A stretch of DNA of 64,000 nt, from NCBI RefSeq assembly GCF_029227915.1, contig NC_079885.1, forward strand, positions 22,569,001 through 22,633,000, read 5' to 3'. The translations under genes were made by a program, and so were the position numbers. Positions within the stretch are counted from its first letter, which is position 1, and the number at the start of each line of letters is the position of its first letter. The notes below the pieces were generated by a model, which had not been told where the DNA came from, searched no databases, and saw only the letters and a program-made list of their open reading frames with translations. This DNA comes from Hydractinia symbiolongicarpus. Its lineage: Eukaryota; Cnidaria; Hydrozoa; Anthoathecata; Hydractiniidae. Of the stretch, positions 46,182-56,819 are shown one piece after another.

Positions 46182-49100
46182 TTATAGTTTTGATCAAATG
46201 GGATTTGCCTGTTCCTGCACCACCTGTAACAAATAAATGCAAAGGAGGATTTTCTGTAACTTCTTTAGCTGATAAATTTTTAACATGCCTTCGGGCCCAT
46301 CTATTAATTACGTCAAAAAGAAAACGTTGTTTTTCGTTTAAACTACGTATTAATTCATTAATACTATCATCTGACATTAAATTAATCTGTGTTGATGTGT
46401 GCCCTGCATTCGAAGAAGCTGCAGCATTTAAACCTTGAGCTTGTTCACCTTGATATTCATTATCCCTAACTACATTTTCCTCAACATTGTCATTCTCTTG
46501 TTGCGCAAATTGATCAGTTCGAGGTGAAAAATCAGCATTCATTAAAACATTATTTACCATATCACCCCATGGTTCAAATCTAGCCTTGTTCTCATTAACA
46601 ATGCTCAGAACCTCAGGATCATTAAGTTTAACAACATAAGAATTTCCAACTTCGCTAAGTAAATCAGATTCCTTTCTGAAGGGGTAAAATAACATCAACA
46701 AATGGTGGGCATACTCTTCCGCTTTATTAACTGGATTAGGAGTATGATAACGGACAACACGCTTTTTATTTCTCCGTTTCAATTTTTCTTTGGAAGACAT
46801 CAGAGGAACAGACTTAGGTAAACGCAATAAGGGATTACAAATTTCATCATCATCTAAAAGAACCTCTGGTTGATAATCATTTACTATGTCAAGCTTTTTA
46901 CTTGTGTCCAGCACATAATACGCAAGAAATTCAGCAAAACATAAATTGTTAATCATATAATATTGACCACGCTTAAATGTAACATTGGGTCGATCCATGT
47001 ATCGATCTAAACTATTGCGCTTAAAAACATCTGTACTATCTGGAGGCAATTCTTCTAATTCTTCTTCAGATTTACAAACTCTGTATCTTTTATCAGGCAA
47101 ATTTGTATTAGCAAACACAATTCCTGGGAAACATTTACGTAACCATAACTCTGGCAATACCTGATAAACAGCTTCCTGTAATGAACATTGGCGGTGTGAT
47201 AAAAATGCTAAGGCTAATTTTCTCATACGATCTGGCAAGTTTAAATTTTCAGACTCTTCAGCTGCCTTTTTCATTGCAAGAGATGACTCATTTTCCGATT
47301 TAGAGAAATAAGAACACATATATGACACTGCTTTATAATAATTGAACACAGGCTGCAAGTCCAAATTGGCTTTCCAAGCTAAAAGTCCTGCTGCAAAGTA
47401 ATTATTTACAAAACATGAATTTGGTGGTCGATGATAGTATATTTCAAAGTCTTGATTTGGAGATATTGCTAAAACCCTATAATAGTCAACTTCTGATATG
47501 TGAAGTTCCAATAAAATCTCTGGTATGGACTTGCAGCTGTCGCTCAAGTAGTTAGGCTTACTAGGGTCTAAATTTTCATCGATAAATAATTTGACTTTCT
47601 TTAATACTTTAGTTCTTTCTGATAATAAACTCAATTTTTCAGAATCAGACATATTCTCTGGTAATGGACTGGCTATAACTGTTCGATCAGTAAAGAAACG
47701 TCCATAATTAAAACGACATGGAATGTTCTTGTATTTGCGACAAGAATTTGAATGAGAGTGGATTTGATATTGAGAGACAAGGTTGTGTAATTCAGGCTCA
47801 ATTAATGGATCAGGGAGGTCTGCGCGTATTGTATTATCAACAAAAGATGTGTAACTGTCTGTGGTTTCGTTTGTAAGAGTTGGTGAATCTAACAACCAAA
47901 GAAAAGCATGGATGTGGGGTGAACCTCTAAACTGAAATTCGACTTTAATAGCATAATTAGCTACTTGGCCAATAGGACTACTCTTATGAAGCAAAATTTC
48001 TCTAAAGAAATTCTCTACTCTGTATTGAAAGTGCCTTGCAGTTAAAACTGGGTTTTGATTAAGAATACTACAACGTCTAAAATAATCCAATTCGTTACTG
48101 CTAACATCAATGTTATTCAATTTTCCTATTATCACTACCAGTTCATCCCATCTCAAATCTGCACATGACAGAGTAAGGAAGTATGATGGCAATCCTAACT
48201 GTTTAACCATTGCTAAAACATCGTAAAGAAAATGTTTCCAATAAGCAGGTGTTCCTTTAATAGAGTTCATAAATTGGTAACCTTGACCTTCACAAATAAA
48301 AGAACGAACTGTTTCATGAAAATTAATTTGCAACTGCCCAGCCGTTATTGTGCCCTTTACCTTTTTCGTTGCAATATTTATTTGATTAAACAAATTTGAC
48401 TGTTGCATTACATAATGAGCAAAAAATATATAATCAGCATTTGAAGAAAAGCGCTGGGAAAAATTTAACAAACGCTGGTTGAAATATTTTGTCGCTGTCA
48501 AGTACACTGGTCTAGCAACCTTATACCCAAATTTTCCAGTGGGAAATAAAAAGGGAAATGCAAGCTCCTCACAGTATTGGTCAGAAAAAAAAGATTGTGG
48601 TTGTTTATTCTCACCAGGAGCAATATCTAAAACCTCATCATCTGGATTTTGGAAATTTGGTATAACACACATTTCATCGCTACTTGCACAATTCATACTT
48701 AGGGGGTTTTCAGCTTCTAAATTGTCATCATCAATGTCAACTGTTACTGAAAATTCATTTGTGTCAACCATAGCATCTGTATCACATAAACTTAAAAATT
48801 CCTGGGTTATATTATCCATTCTTATCAGCACATCTGAGTAAAAGGAATTGAAATTTTTCAAATATTGTAGGGCTTCGTTTAAAAGCTCAGGACGTACACT
48901 TTGAAACACAACATGGCCTCGATAAGCCAATTTTCTCTTCAGTTTAACAAACAATACACCACTACTATCTATACCCTGAGGAAGACAGTTATTAACGGCT
49001 TCTACTTGAATAGGAACATTGCAAATAGCACCTTTTATCTTTTGTTGTTGACCTTTAGGCATAACAGCTATTTTTTTAAATAATATTCTTTTTGAAATCA

Positions 49101-50289
49101 GAATTTGCTCAAGTCTGTTTAAACATTGAATTTCATTAGGAAGATCAACAATATTTAACTTATTCCAAACAGCCTGCGGGGGTATCTCAGCTTTTTTTAA
49201 ATACTTATCGCAAGTTATGCAAATGTAAGCATGAGAATCAAAGCATAGAACATCTGTAAACACATAGTATAAACTTACTTCATAATTGTTTTTGCTAAAT
49301 AATTTTACAGTTTTCTTGTAAAGGCTCCTATTACAAACTATGCAGACATAGTAGGGGCCATTCTGAATAGCTTTCTGGAAATTTAAAATGCAATCATTTA
49401 TTGTTTTAGCACTTTTTTGTTTGCGCTTAGCATCAGCATTGTTATATGTATTTGCTTTCTCCTTATTGGAAACAGTTGCCTTTCGTTTTCTAGATTGATC
49501 CCTGCTGTGTTCTGTTGCTTGCTGTTTTTTAGCTTTTTGCTTATTCTCCTCAGTTGCATGCTGCTTTTTAGCTTTCTCCTTGTTGGTATCAGTTGCATGT
49601 CTTATTTTACATTTTTCCTTGTTGGCTTCCGTTGCCATGCGTAAACGACTCTTTTCTCTATTGACTTTGTTAGAATATAGTCGAGAAAGACTTACTTCTT
49701 CATCTGAATCAATACTTATGTATTGTAATTCATATGGCTCATCAACTGTCGTTAGATCAATGTAGGTTGTATGAAGGTATATTTCTAAATCTCTCTTTCT
49801 TTGGAATTTCATTAAAGAAGAAAAACCATCAGGTGTTGGCTGACCGCAGTTATTTCTGCTATGAGAATCAAACAAGTAGACACAGTTCTTTTTAGGGAGT
49901 ATCGCAACACAAATAAATTTCACGAAAAAAAGTAACCCGTCTCCAATTGAGTTATTCAAATTTGACAAAAAGCGCGGAATAGAATAGCTACTTAAAAGAC
50001 CATATTCTTTATCTAAATAAGTAATTGTAACATTAGATCCAAATATAGGCACACTGTTTGGTAGATCAGGTACCGTAAGGTATGTGTTTTTATTGAGAGA
50101 TTTGTATAGTTTATCTGCTTCTGTAATGATAAAATCAATATCATTAACATTCCAATTACCTGGGGACTTTACTCTAGTTGAAAAAGAAACTGCATACAAG
50201 CTACAACATGCACACTGTTTTCCAGCACTTTCGCCGAACATAGAATGGGATTGATTAAACGATCCATGAGTAATTTTCAGGAGAGACAT
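46153..50289 (-). CDS. Helentron RepHel protein, N-terminal and Rep part
   Basis: From the ATG at 50289, 1378 residues. Residues about 10-180 look like a papain-fold protease domain: FGESAGKQCACCSLYA (Cys26 as candidate nucleophile) and YLFDSHSRN (Asp141, His143). Residues 218-285 are five ~13-residue basic repeats of the type ATDTNKEKAKKQH. Paired CxxC motifs follow (CIVC at 316-319, CITC). The Helitron-like N domain leads to the HUH motif at 792-794 (RGSPHIHAFLWL) and the Tyr-bearing helix at 984-997 (YYKAVSYMCSYFSK). The helicase starts with Walker A at 1356-1363 (GGAGTGKS). The frame then stops at 46153, 15 codons later. The helicase continues in another frame from about 46181, so one small indel (apparently a 1-base insertion near 46160, or an assembly error) breaks the protein. 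Role: nicking and strand transfer in rolling-circle transposition. Confidence 0.85.
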   Translation of the reverse strand: MSLLKITHGSFNQSHSMFGESAGKQCACCSLYAVSFSTRVKSPGNWNVNDIDFIITEADKLYKSLNKNTYLTVPDLPNSVPIFGSNVTITYLDKEYGLLSSYSIPRFLSNLNNSIGDGLLFFVKFICVAILPKKNCVYLFDSHSRNNCGQPTPDGFSSLMKFQRKRDLEIYLHTTYIDLTTVDEPYELQYISIDSDEEVSLSRLYSNKVNREKSRLRMATEANKEKCKIRHATDTNKEKAKKQHATEENKQKAKKQQATEHSRDQSRKRKATVSNKEKANTYNNADAKRKQKSAKTINDCILNFQKAIQNGPYYVCIVCNRSLYKKTVKLFSKNNYEVSLYYVFTDVLCFDSHAYICITCDKYLKKAEIPPQAVWNKLNIVDLPNEIQCLNRLEQILISKRILFKKIAVMPKGQQQKIKGAICNVPIQVEAVNNCLPQGIDSSGVLFVKLKRKLAYRGHVVFQSVRPELLNEALQYLKNFNSFYSDVLIRMDNITQEFLSLCDTDAMVDTNEFSVTVDIDDDNLEAENPLSMNCASSDEMCVIPNFQNPDDEVLDIAPGENKQPQSFFSDQYCEELAFPFLFPTGKFGYKVARPVYLTATKYFNQRLLNFSQRFSSNADYIFFAHYVMQQSNLFNQINIATKKVKGTITAGQLQINFHETVRSFICEGQGYQFMNSIKGTPAYWKHFLYDVLAMVKQLGLPSYFLTLSCADLRWDELVVIIGKLNNIDVSSNELDYFRRCSILNQNPVLTARHFQYRVENFFREILLHKSSPIGQVANYAIKVEFQFRGSPHIHAFLWLLDSPTLTNETTDSYTSFVDNTIRADLPDPLIEPELHNLVSQYQIHSHSNSCRKYKNIPCRFNYGRFFTDRTVIASPLPENMSDSEKLSLLSERTKVLKKVKLFIDENLDPSKPNYLSDSCKSIPEILLELHISEVDYYRVLAISPNQDFEIYYHRPPNSCFVNNYFAAGLLAWKANLDLQPVFNYYKAVSYMCSYFSKSENESSLAMKKAAEESENLNLPDRMRKLALAFLSHRQCSLQEAVYQVLPELWLRKCFPGIVFANTNLPDKRYRVCKSEEELEELPPDSTDVFKRNSLDRYMDRPNVTFKRGQYYMINNLCFAEFLAYYVLDTSKKLDIVNDYQPEVLLDDDEICNPLLRLPKSVPLMSSKEKLKRRNKKRVVRYHTPNPVNKAEEYAHHLLMLFYPFRKESDLLSEVGNSYVVKLNDPEVLSIVNENKARFEPWGDMVNNVLMNADFSPRTDQFAQQENDNVEENVVRDNEYQGEQAQGLNAAASSNAGHTSTQINLMSDDSINELIRSLNEKQRFLFDVINRWARRHVKNLSAKEVTENPPLHLFVTGGAGTGKSHLIKTISASVSKTML

Positions 50290-50385
50290 CTTACATTTCA
50301 ATCCAGTTCACACCACATGTACCTCTAGCACAGTAGCAGTTTTTTATATATAATATAACATATATATTAATTATAATAATTGTAC

Positions 50386-50556
50386 TTTTATGGTGCAACA
50401 AAGCTGCACTAGCTTTTATGGTGCGACAAAGCTGCACTAGCTTTTTATGGTGCGACAAAGCTGCACTAGCTTTTTATGGTACAACAAAGCTGCACTAGCT
50501 TTTATGGTGCAACAAAGCTGCACTAGCTTTTATGGTGCCACAAAGCTGCACTAGCT
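50386..50556. repeat. 28-bp minisatellite upstream of Helentron gene
   Basis: Six copies of TTTTATGGTGCAACAAAGCT + GCACTAGC, 28-29 bp each, with few substitutions. It lies 97 bp upstream of the RepHel start codon. AGCTGCACTAGCT contains an AGCT-bounded near-palindrome. Confidence 0.95.
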
Positions 50557-50874
50557 AAAGAAAAGAACAACAAGCACTGAGTAAATTACCGCTGATTATT
50601 CGACGATATATTGTGAGGGAAAATTTTAAAACTAAAAAATCTGTAATTTGACTTGGTCAATCTGACTTCGTCGTGTAGTTCTTTGAGAAATCATGGTCTA
50701 TTCGATGAAAATAAATTCTGTAAAATAGACGCATTCAAATATAGCTCAGCGTCTGTCCATGGTTTCCGCATAGCAAATTTCGTGAGTCACTTACACTGTG
50801 TTCTAAACTCCCAAAACTGCGAAGAGCGTAGTCGCACAGAAGCTTGGATTTGAAACACGGATCTCCACTTCGCT
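50557..50874. other. No recognisable gene
   Basis: A 66-codon + strand ORF (50653-50853) has no motif. Confidence 0.35.
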
Positions 50875-51121
50875 ACAACCGTGAATAACAGCAGAGCAAT
50901 AAATAGCTCCCTCAAGGTCACAGTCTTTTTTATTTATTTTATTTTATCTTTTTTTATATATTTTGGTTCTTTTTTTCTGTAAATAATAAAAAAGGGAACA
51001 TTGATTTCCATGTAAGATGAATTGATATTGTTCAGCCAGAAAATTTTTTTGGAATTGGGGGAGCAATTAATGGCTCAGCTAGTTTCTCATTTCAGAATTA
51101 TGCGAATTATTGATAGGCCTG
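50875..51121 (+). mobile_element. hAT-like MITE, degenerate copy
   Basis: Homologous in inverse orientation to 62007-62353: GGCTCAGCTAGTTTCTCATT, 'GATGAATTGATATTGTTCAG' and CAATAAATAGCTCCCTCAA, ending in TATTGATAGGCCTG. The left terminus is decayed. Confidence 0.6.
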
Positions 51122-54100
51122 CAAAAAGTTGGTAAATGCACATTAAAGTTTAAGGTAGGAAAAGTGCCATTTTATTAAATATATTTTAGTGTTTTCTGCA
51201 GTGATATAATTTATCCACGTTTGTGGTGACAAACGTAAAAAAAGGTAATTGATTTTCCGCCAAAAGTTTGTTTGTGCATTGCTTTAGGAGGTAACTTAGC
51301 TATACTCTGGAAAATCAATTGAATTCTTGTTACATGTCTTTGGGTTCTTTCAGCTCATGCAGTCACACAAAGTTATAGGGACTTCTTATTTGTAAATTCA
51401 CCAAGCCATAAAATTACCAATGGTATATGTTTTGAAAACACGCTGTTTTGTATAAACTTATAATTCCCAACCTACATCTCTAAAATGTGCACTTGTAAAA
51501 GTACCTTGACAAATGTGAATATGAGGAGACAGACAATCAAAGCACAAATATAAAAAAGGCAGTGTAAGGCTTCCATAATAAATTTCCTTGAAAGATTTTT
51601 TAGGTCTTAGTAAAATGATATGATTTACCACGTAATTACTTTCCTGTTTTAAATAGAACAAGAAACAGTATAGACAACACTACAATTATACTGTTAATTC
51701 TGTGGTAAGGCAACTGCAACTTACTTAATTGTTCTATGGGCCTGACCGACCAATGAAAACAAAAAAATAATAAAAAACAAAAAGGAAAAAAAAAAATTTC
51801 CCCTTCCCATTTTGTGAAAATATAATGAGTATAGAACATAATCAATGTTATTTTTTGTTAGTTGAATGTTAATTTACAATGATTTGCCGAAGGACCGTAA
51901 GCTACTATCAACTTTGCCGTAGAACAACTAATTAAGTTGAGTCATCCAACAGTAATGTATGTTTGTCCTTTTTTTAACAGATAAGTTTTTACAGAAAAAT
52001 TAACACGTCTTACAATTGAAAAAGGGTTGAGAAAAATTGTTTTAGGATCTCTTGGCCACTGAGACATTCATCATAGAGGTAAAAAATCTTTGGGACGAAG
52101 TTGAAAAAAGACATGGGAAGCCTGAAAAATATTTGTTTGGGAAGCATGCAAAATATATGCATAATCAGTACAATTTTGTCTAAAAATTGCAAGGAATAAA
52201 TATCAGTATTATTCATTAGTATTAAAGTCTCAATAATAAAAACAAAAAAAAGAACTCAGTTTAAAAGTCAGTAGTGATCAGAATTAATTAAAAGCAATTG
52301 CCTGAAGCCACTAGTAAAAACAGGAGAAAAAAATAGGAGTCATCGTGCTATTGTGATTAAACAAAAGAATTTAGAAAACAACTGTTTCGACTTTAATATT
52401 TTAGACAGCTCTTGGTTTTAAATTAACTTAATATAATTATATATAGTGGATAATAAAAAACGATTTTGAATCACCTCACATCCCTGCGTCAAAAAAGATA
52501 ATAATTAAGTAGTAATTTTTGTCGTTCACTCATTCATTGAAAAAACATAGAAAAGACATGACAGTATTTTTTTTGCCATTGTCATTGCAAATTACAAAGA
52601 CCTTGGATGGCACATCTCTGTGAGCAGTAGTTGAAATTATGGGTAATTAGTCCATCATGGGTATGAACTATTTTTCTCTCCAGGTTATATACATTATTTA
52701 GTTTAGTCATTTAAACCCTTTTTTACCTTTCTATTTCATGGTCCTGCTATGTGACTTTACCAAAACCAATAAAATGATTTTTAGTTGTATATAATTTTTA
52801 TTTGTATTTTTTCTCACCCGTCCTTATTTGGTAAAGCCCATGCCTATAAAACTGCATGTTAGTAAATGTATTAGTAAATAGATGGATTTTGTCATCATTT
52901 GTTTACTTTTCAGCAGTAAGCTTTTTGCCTCTGGCATTTGCGTTGAAGGAAGAAAGATGCTAGGATTTGGTGAAGAGAGGTTTTTCCTGTGGATTTCTTC
53001 CCATAAAAAAATGAGGTTTAAACTTTTATTAAGTCTGAATTGATGCCTTTGTGTGACAAAATGGACTGATAATCACACTGCTTCACATAGACTAGAGCCC
53101 CCATATTTTATAACCCAAGTCAAAAGAGCATACTGCTGAAAATGTAAACAATGAAATTCCTCTGTGTGCTTGTGCTTATAATATTTACAAAAAACCCTTA
53201 TACAGCACATTGTACAAATAACTTAGGAATAGTGTGTTACTTTATATTATATATTAGAGGCTTTTTATCCTACGTACTAGCTAGTTTTTATATCTGACAT
53301 TTACGACTTGTGAAACTTGCATTATAAACCTTATTTCTTAGTTCCTTACTTAGCTATTATAACTCGAAAAATGGAAGGGGACTTACAGATAGAAAAATAG
53401 TTTATAAACTTACTTTATATTCTTCTTAATAGTTCTTAAAAGAACTGTTTTTTTATGCTTCTTTGATATTATATAATTTATTTCTTGTTCGACTGTTCAT
53501 TTCTTTTCCTTCTGGCCGCATAATACAACAAAGTGCATTTCGGGCAGGTTCGGGATCGTGAAAATCTTTGACTGACGTTTTTATTGGCTTATATCGACCA
53601 CGTGACCGGACGCTTCTATTTTAATCGTCTAGATTTTGCAAAGCGGGGAATACGGGATTTTAGGCATTCTGGTTGGCCTAGCGCTCTCAGATATGATATC
53701 CAACCCCCCAGGGCTCTTATTCTCTTTTTGACAATTTCGCCAGGTGGTGTGCATATATATTTAACCTTTTTACGATCATATAATTACTCCAATTATATGG
53801 GTGAAATATGTTTTTACATTTTATACACGACGTAATTGCATATAATTGATCCAATTACGTTGACTATTGTTACAATCAACCCTCTGAAGTATCATCACAC
53901 ATGTTCAATAAGCAACAATAACAAATTTTCCCCTTTGAAGTAAAAAAGTTCTCTTTGAAGTAGGAAAAAGTTCTTTGAAGTAAAAAATATTCTTTTAGTT
54001 ATTATAAGTAACTATAACTAACTATATGTCAAGTTTAAACCTTACAAATTTATGTTACTGTAAATGGAAAAAGTAAACATCAATCTATCATGAAATAGAA

Positions 54101-54479
54101 AAAAAGTAATAAACTGCCCTTTTCAAATGTGAATAAAATTTGCTGCGTTGGCGCCTCAAACGAAGGGTCTTAAAGTAAGCCAAAATAGCTAAAATGTTTA
54201 TATAATTATTAAAATTAACATTATTTTTGTCAATATTTACAAAAAAAATAATAAAAATCTATCATAAGCTACACAAATGCAAGAGAAATAATGCTGACGT
54301 CCGCAAAGAAATTCTGACAAAGTCAGCATTTGAATCATGATTTTTAATTGTCATGTGACAGATATGATCCATACCAAGTTTTATAATTTATAACCTAACA
54401 CAAGGGAAGTTATGATGTTAGTGCACTAAATTATTGTGCTTGAGCATTTAATACTTTTTTCCGCGTTTGGTTACTTTCG
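51122..54479. other. No recognisable feature
   Basis: AT-rich; ORFs of 60-83 codons lack motifs. A mildly GC-rich patch at 53515-53720 has no start or splice logic that I can support. GAAGTAxAAAAxxTTCTTTT recurs three times at 53930-54000. Confidence 0.4.
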
Positions 54480-56800
54480 CAGAATATCTCTTTAGTGATG
54501 TAGCTATGAATGGGTATCCGATTTGCCTTTTTGCAAAAGTAAAGATTTACTTCAAATGGTCTGCTAGAACGTTATCTTCTTCGCGCGCGATATTTCTTAA
54601 AAGTATCTTTCTAGTGATGTATGCAAGGGTATATTCCACCTCTGCTTGTCTACTGTATCGTACATATATTTTATTTGTCTTGTTCTGCTAGGGCATCTAA
54701 TATTTCAATGGAGCTAAAAATTCTCGCAAAATTTCCTTTTCATTGACTTATGAATGGGTCCAGCATTTCTGCTTTATTACTGACCAGAAGATGGTTTTCC
54801 TTTGAATTTATTTGCCCTTTTAAAGGATCTAAGATTCTATATTGTGTAGTGTATTGGTCTGGTTTCGGACCTTTGATGTGTCATTACGCAGGAAGGTATT
54901 TGTCCAGAACATCGTATCTCTTGGTGTATGGATAAGTATAGAATAATACCACTTGTTTAATGTATAGTATATCGTCTTCCCTCGGATTGTCATGTTTTAG
55001 GACATCTAATAATGTCAGTTCGAATGAACATAGAATCGCTTCTAATGAAGTATGAGTGGGTATAGCACACTGCTGTCTGTTCAATGTATTGTTTGACGAC
55101 TTCCCTAAGATCGACATGCTTTGAGACTTTTAATATGTCATTTCACGAGATGGCATTTGTCTATAATATTGTTTTTGGTGTTGTATCGATGGGTACAGAA
55201 TACTAACTGCTGTTTAGCATCTATTATGGGAACATATCTTTCTATTGGTGTATAGATATGTATTCAACCTCAGTGGTCTTATACTATAAAAATAACCGTT
55301 AAGGTTGCAACCACTTTCTTTGATTGGTCTGCTTTAGGACATCTAACATGCTATTCAGAGAAGAGTAATTGTCCAAGAGATTGTTTCTATAGATGAATCA
55401 ATGGGTATAAAGCACTACTGCTTGTTCAGTGTATACTATAACGTCTGTCGTCAGATTGGTCTGCCTTAAGACTTTTAATATGTTTTTTCGCGAGAGAATA
55501 TTTGTCCAGAATGCAGTTTTGGTATTTTGTCAAAATATCTGTTCTATTAGTGGATGTATTTGTATCCTACCTCAATACCTCTATAGTGCAACGTGTTCCC
55601 TCAGATTGGTTTATATTGTAAAGCTTTCGCATTGATTGGTCTGCTTTAGGACTGTTGATGCGTCATTTCCAGGGAGGGTATTTCTCCATAAAATTGTTTC
55701 TATTTGTGTATGGATGTATTTCCAGCATAAGTGTTTGTGCAGGGTAAAGTATAAAATTTTCTCTTTGATTGGTCTTTTAAAATATCTCAGATCTTATTTT
55801 GCACATACCTCAACTTCTAAAAGTGTTACCTTAAATGACGTATGGATGTGTCTCACATTTACAGACTTCTTTTAATTTTTCTGCTAGGATTTCGACCTTT
55901 ACTTTCATCCAGGTTGTTTTTTAGCCATGTATTGTGGAATATCCCATTTACTTACTGGTTTAGGGAGGCTTTATTTGAATAGATCTATTAGGTCATTTTT
56001 TAAATAGTCTTATCCAAGCTGTCACTGTCGTCTCTATTGCATGTGTATATAGAACAAAACCGCCTTTTTAGTGCATACTATACATCTTTCCTCAAATCTA
56101 ACGGCTTAAGACTTTTACTGTGTCATTTGCGAGGGGTTATTTGTCCAGAATATTGTTTCTATTGGTGCATAGATGTGCACCCAACCTCACTGAATGTTTA
56201 ATTTAAGGCGTAAAGTCTTCTCTTGATTGGCGTGCTTCATCTTTTCGCGAAAGCGTATTCGTCCAAAGTATAGTGTCTATTTGTGAATGGATTGTTATCC
56301 AACATCAGTGTTGGTTTGGTTTATAGTGAATAGTTTTTCCTTCGATTGGTCTGCTTTGGGACTTTTGATGTGTCATTTTCTTGGAGGGTATTTAGTCAAA
56401 TATGACTTCTATTGGTGGATGGATGTGTATCCAACCTCAATATTTGTTCAATTACAGTGTAAAGTCTACACATTGATTAGTCTGCTTTAGAACTTTCATT
56501 TTTTTATATCGCGGCAAAGTACTTGTCCAAAATATAGTGTCTCTTTGTGTATTGACGTGTATTCAACATCAGTGTTTGTTTAGTTTAAAGTATAAAGTCT
56601 TCTCTTGATTGTCGTGCTTGAGGACTTTTAATGTAGGACTTTTGATGTATCATTTCGCAGAAGAGTATTTTGCCATAATATCATTTCTATTGGTAAATGG
56701 ATGTATACTCAACCTCAATTGTTGTTTTTTTCAATATGTGATCACTTTGCATTAATTGGTCTACTTTAGAAATTTTGATACGTCATTTCCAGGGAGAACA
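54480..56800. repeat. Old, diverged ~125-170 bp satellite
   Basis: Diverged copies of 'TTGGTCTGCTTTAGGACTTT', TAATGTGTCATTTCGCGAGA, 'GGGTATTTGTCCAGAATATTG' and 'TTCTATTGGTGTATGGATGT' recur about 14 times (for example near 54868, 54998, 55121, 55335, 55476, 55645, 56106, 56357, 56487, 56636, 56765). Identity is often only 65-80%. ORFs across it are not genes. Confidence 0.75.
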
Positions 56801-56819
56801 CTTGTTTCTACTGCGGAAT

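Larger units (their letters stand above)
44220..50556 (-). mobile_element. Helentron-class rolling-circle transposon
   Basis: Two - strand frames together encode Rep (HUH), PIF1-type helicase and an APE-type endonuclease, the domain set of Helentron/Helitron2 elements. A 28-bp minisatellite lies upstream of the start (50386-50556), a feature reported near one end of Helentron-related elements. True termini were not identified, so the span is from the last stop to the minisatellite. Confidence 0.85.

Noticed and set aside
49398-49644. Frames on both strands over the 13-residue repeats
   Set aside because: Repeat-derived shadows of the Helentron Rep protein.
50386-50556. CRISPR-like regular repeats
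   Set aside because: Units are directly adjacent with no unique spacers, in an animal genome beside a Helentron; this is a minisatellite.
53584-53835. 83-codon + strand frame in a mildly GC-rich patch
   Set aside because: No domain, splice logic or homologous pattern that I can recognise; left as unassigned DNA.
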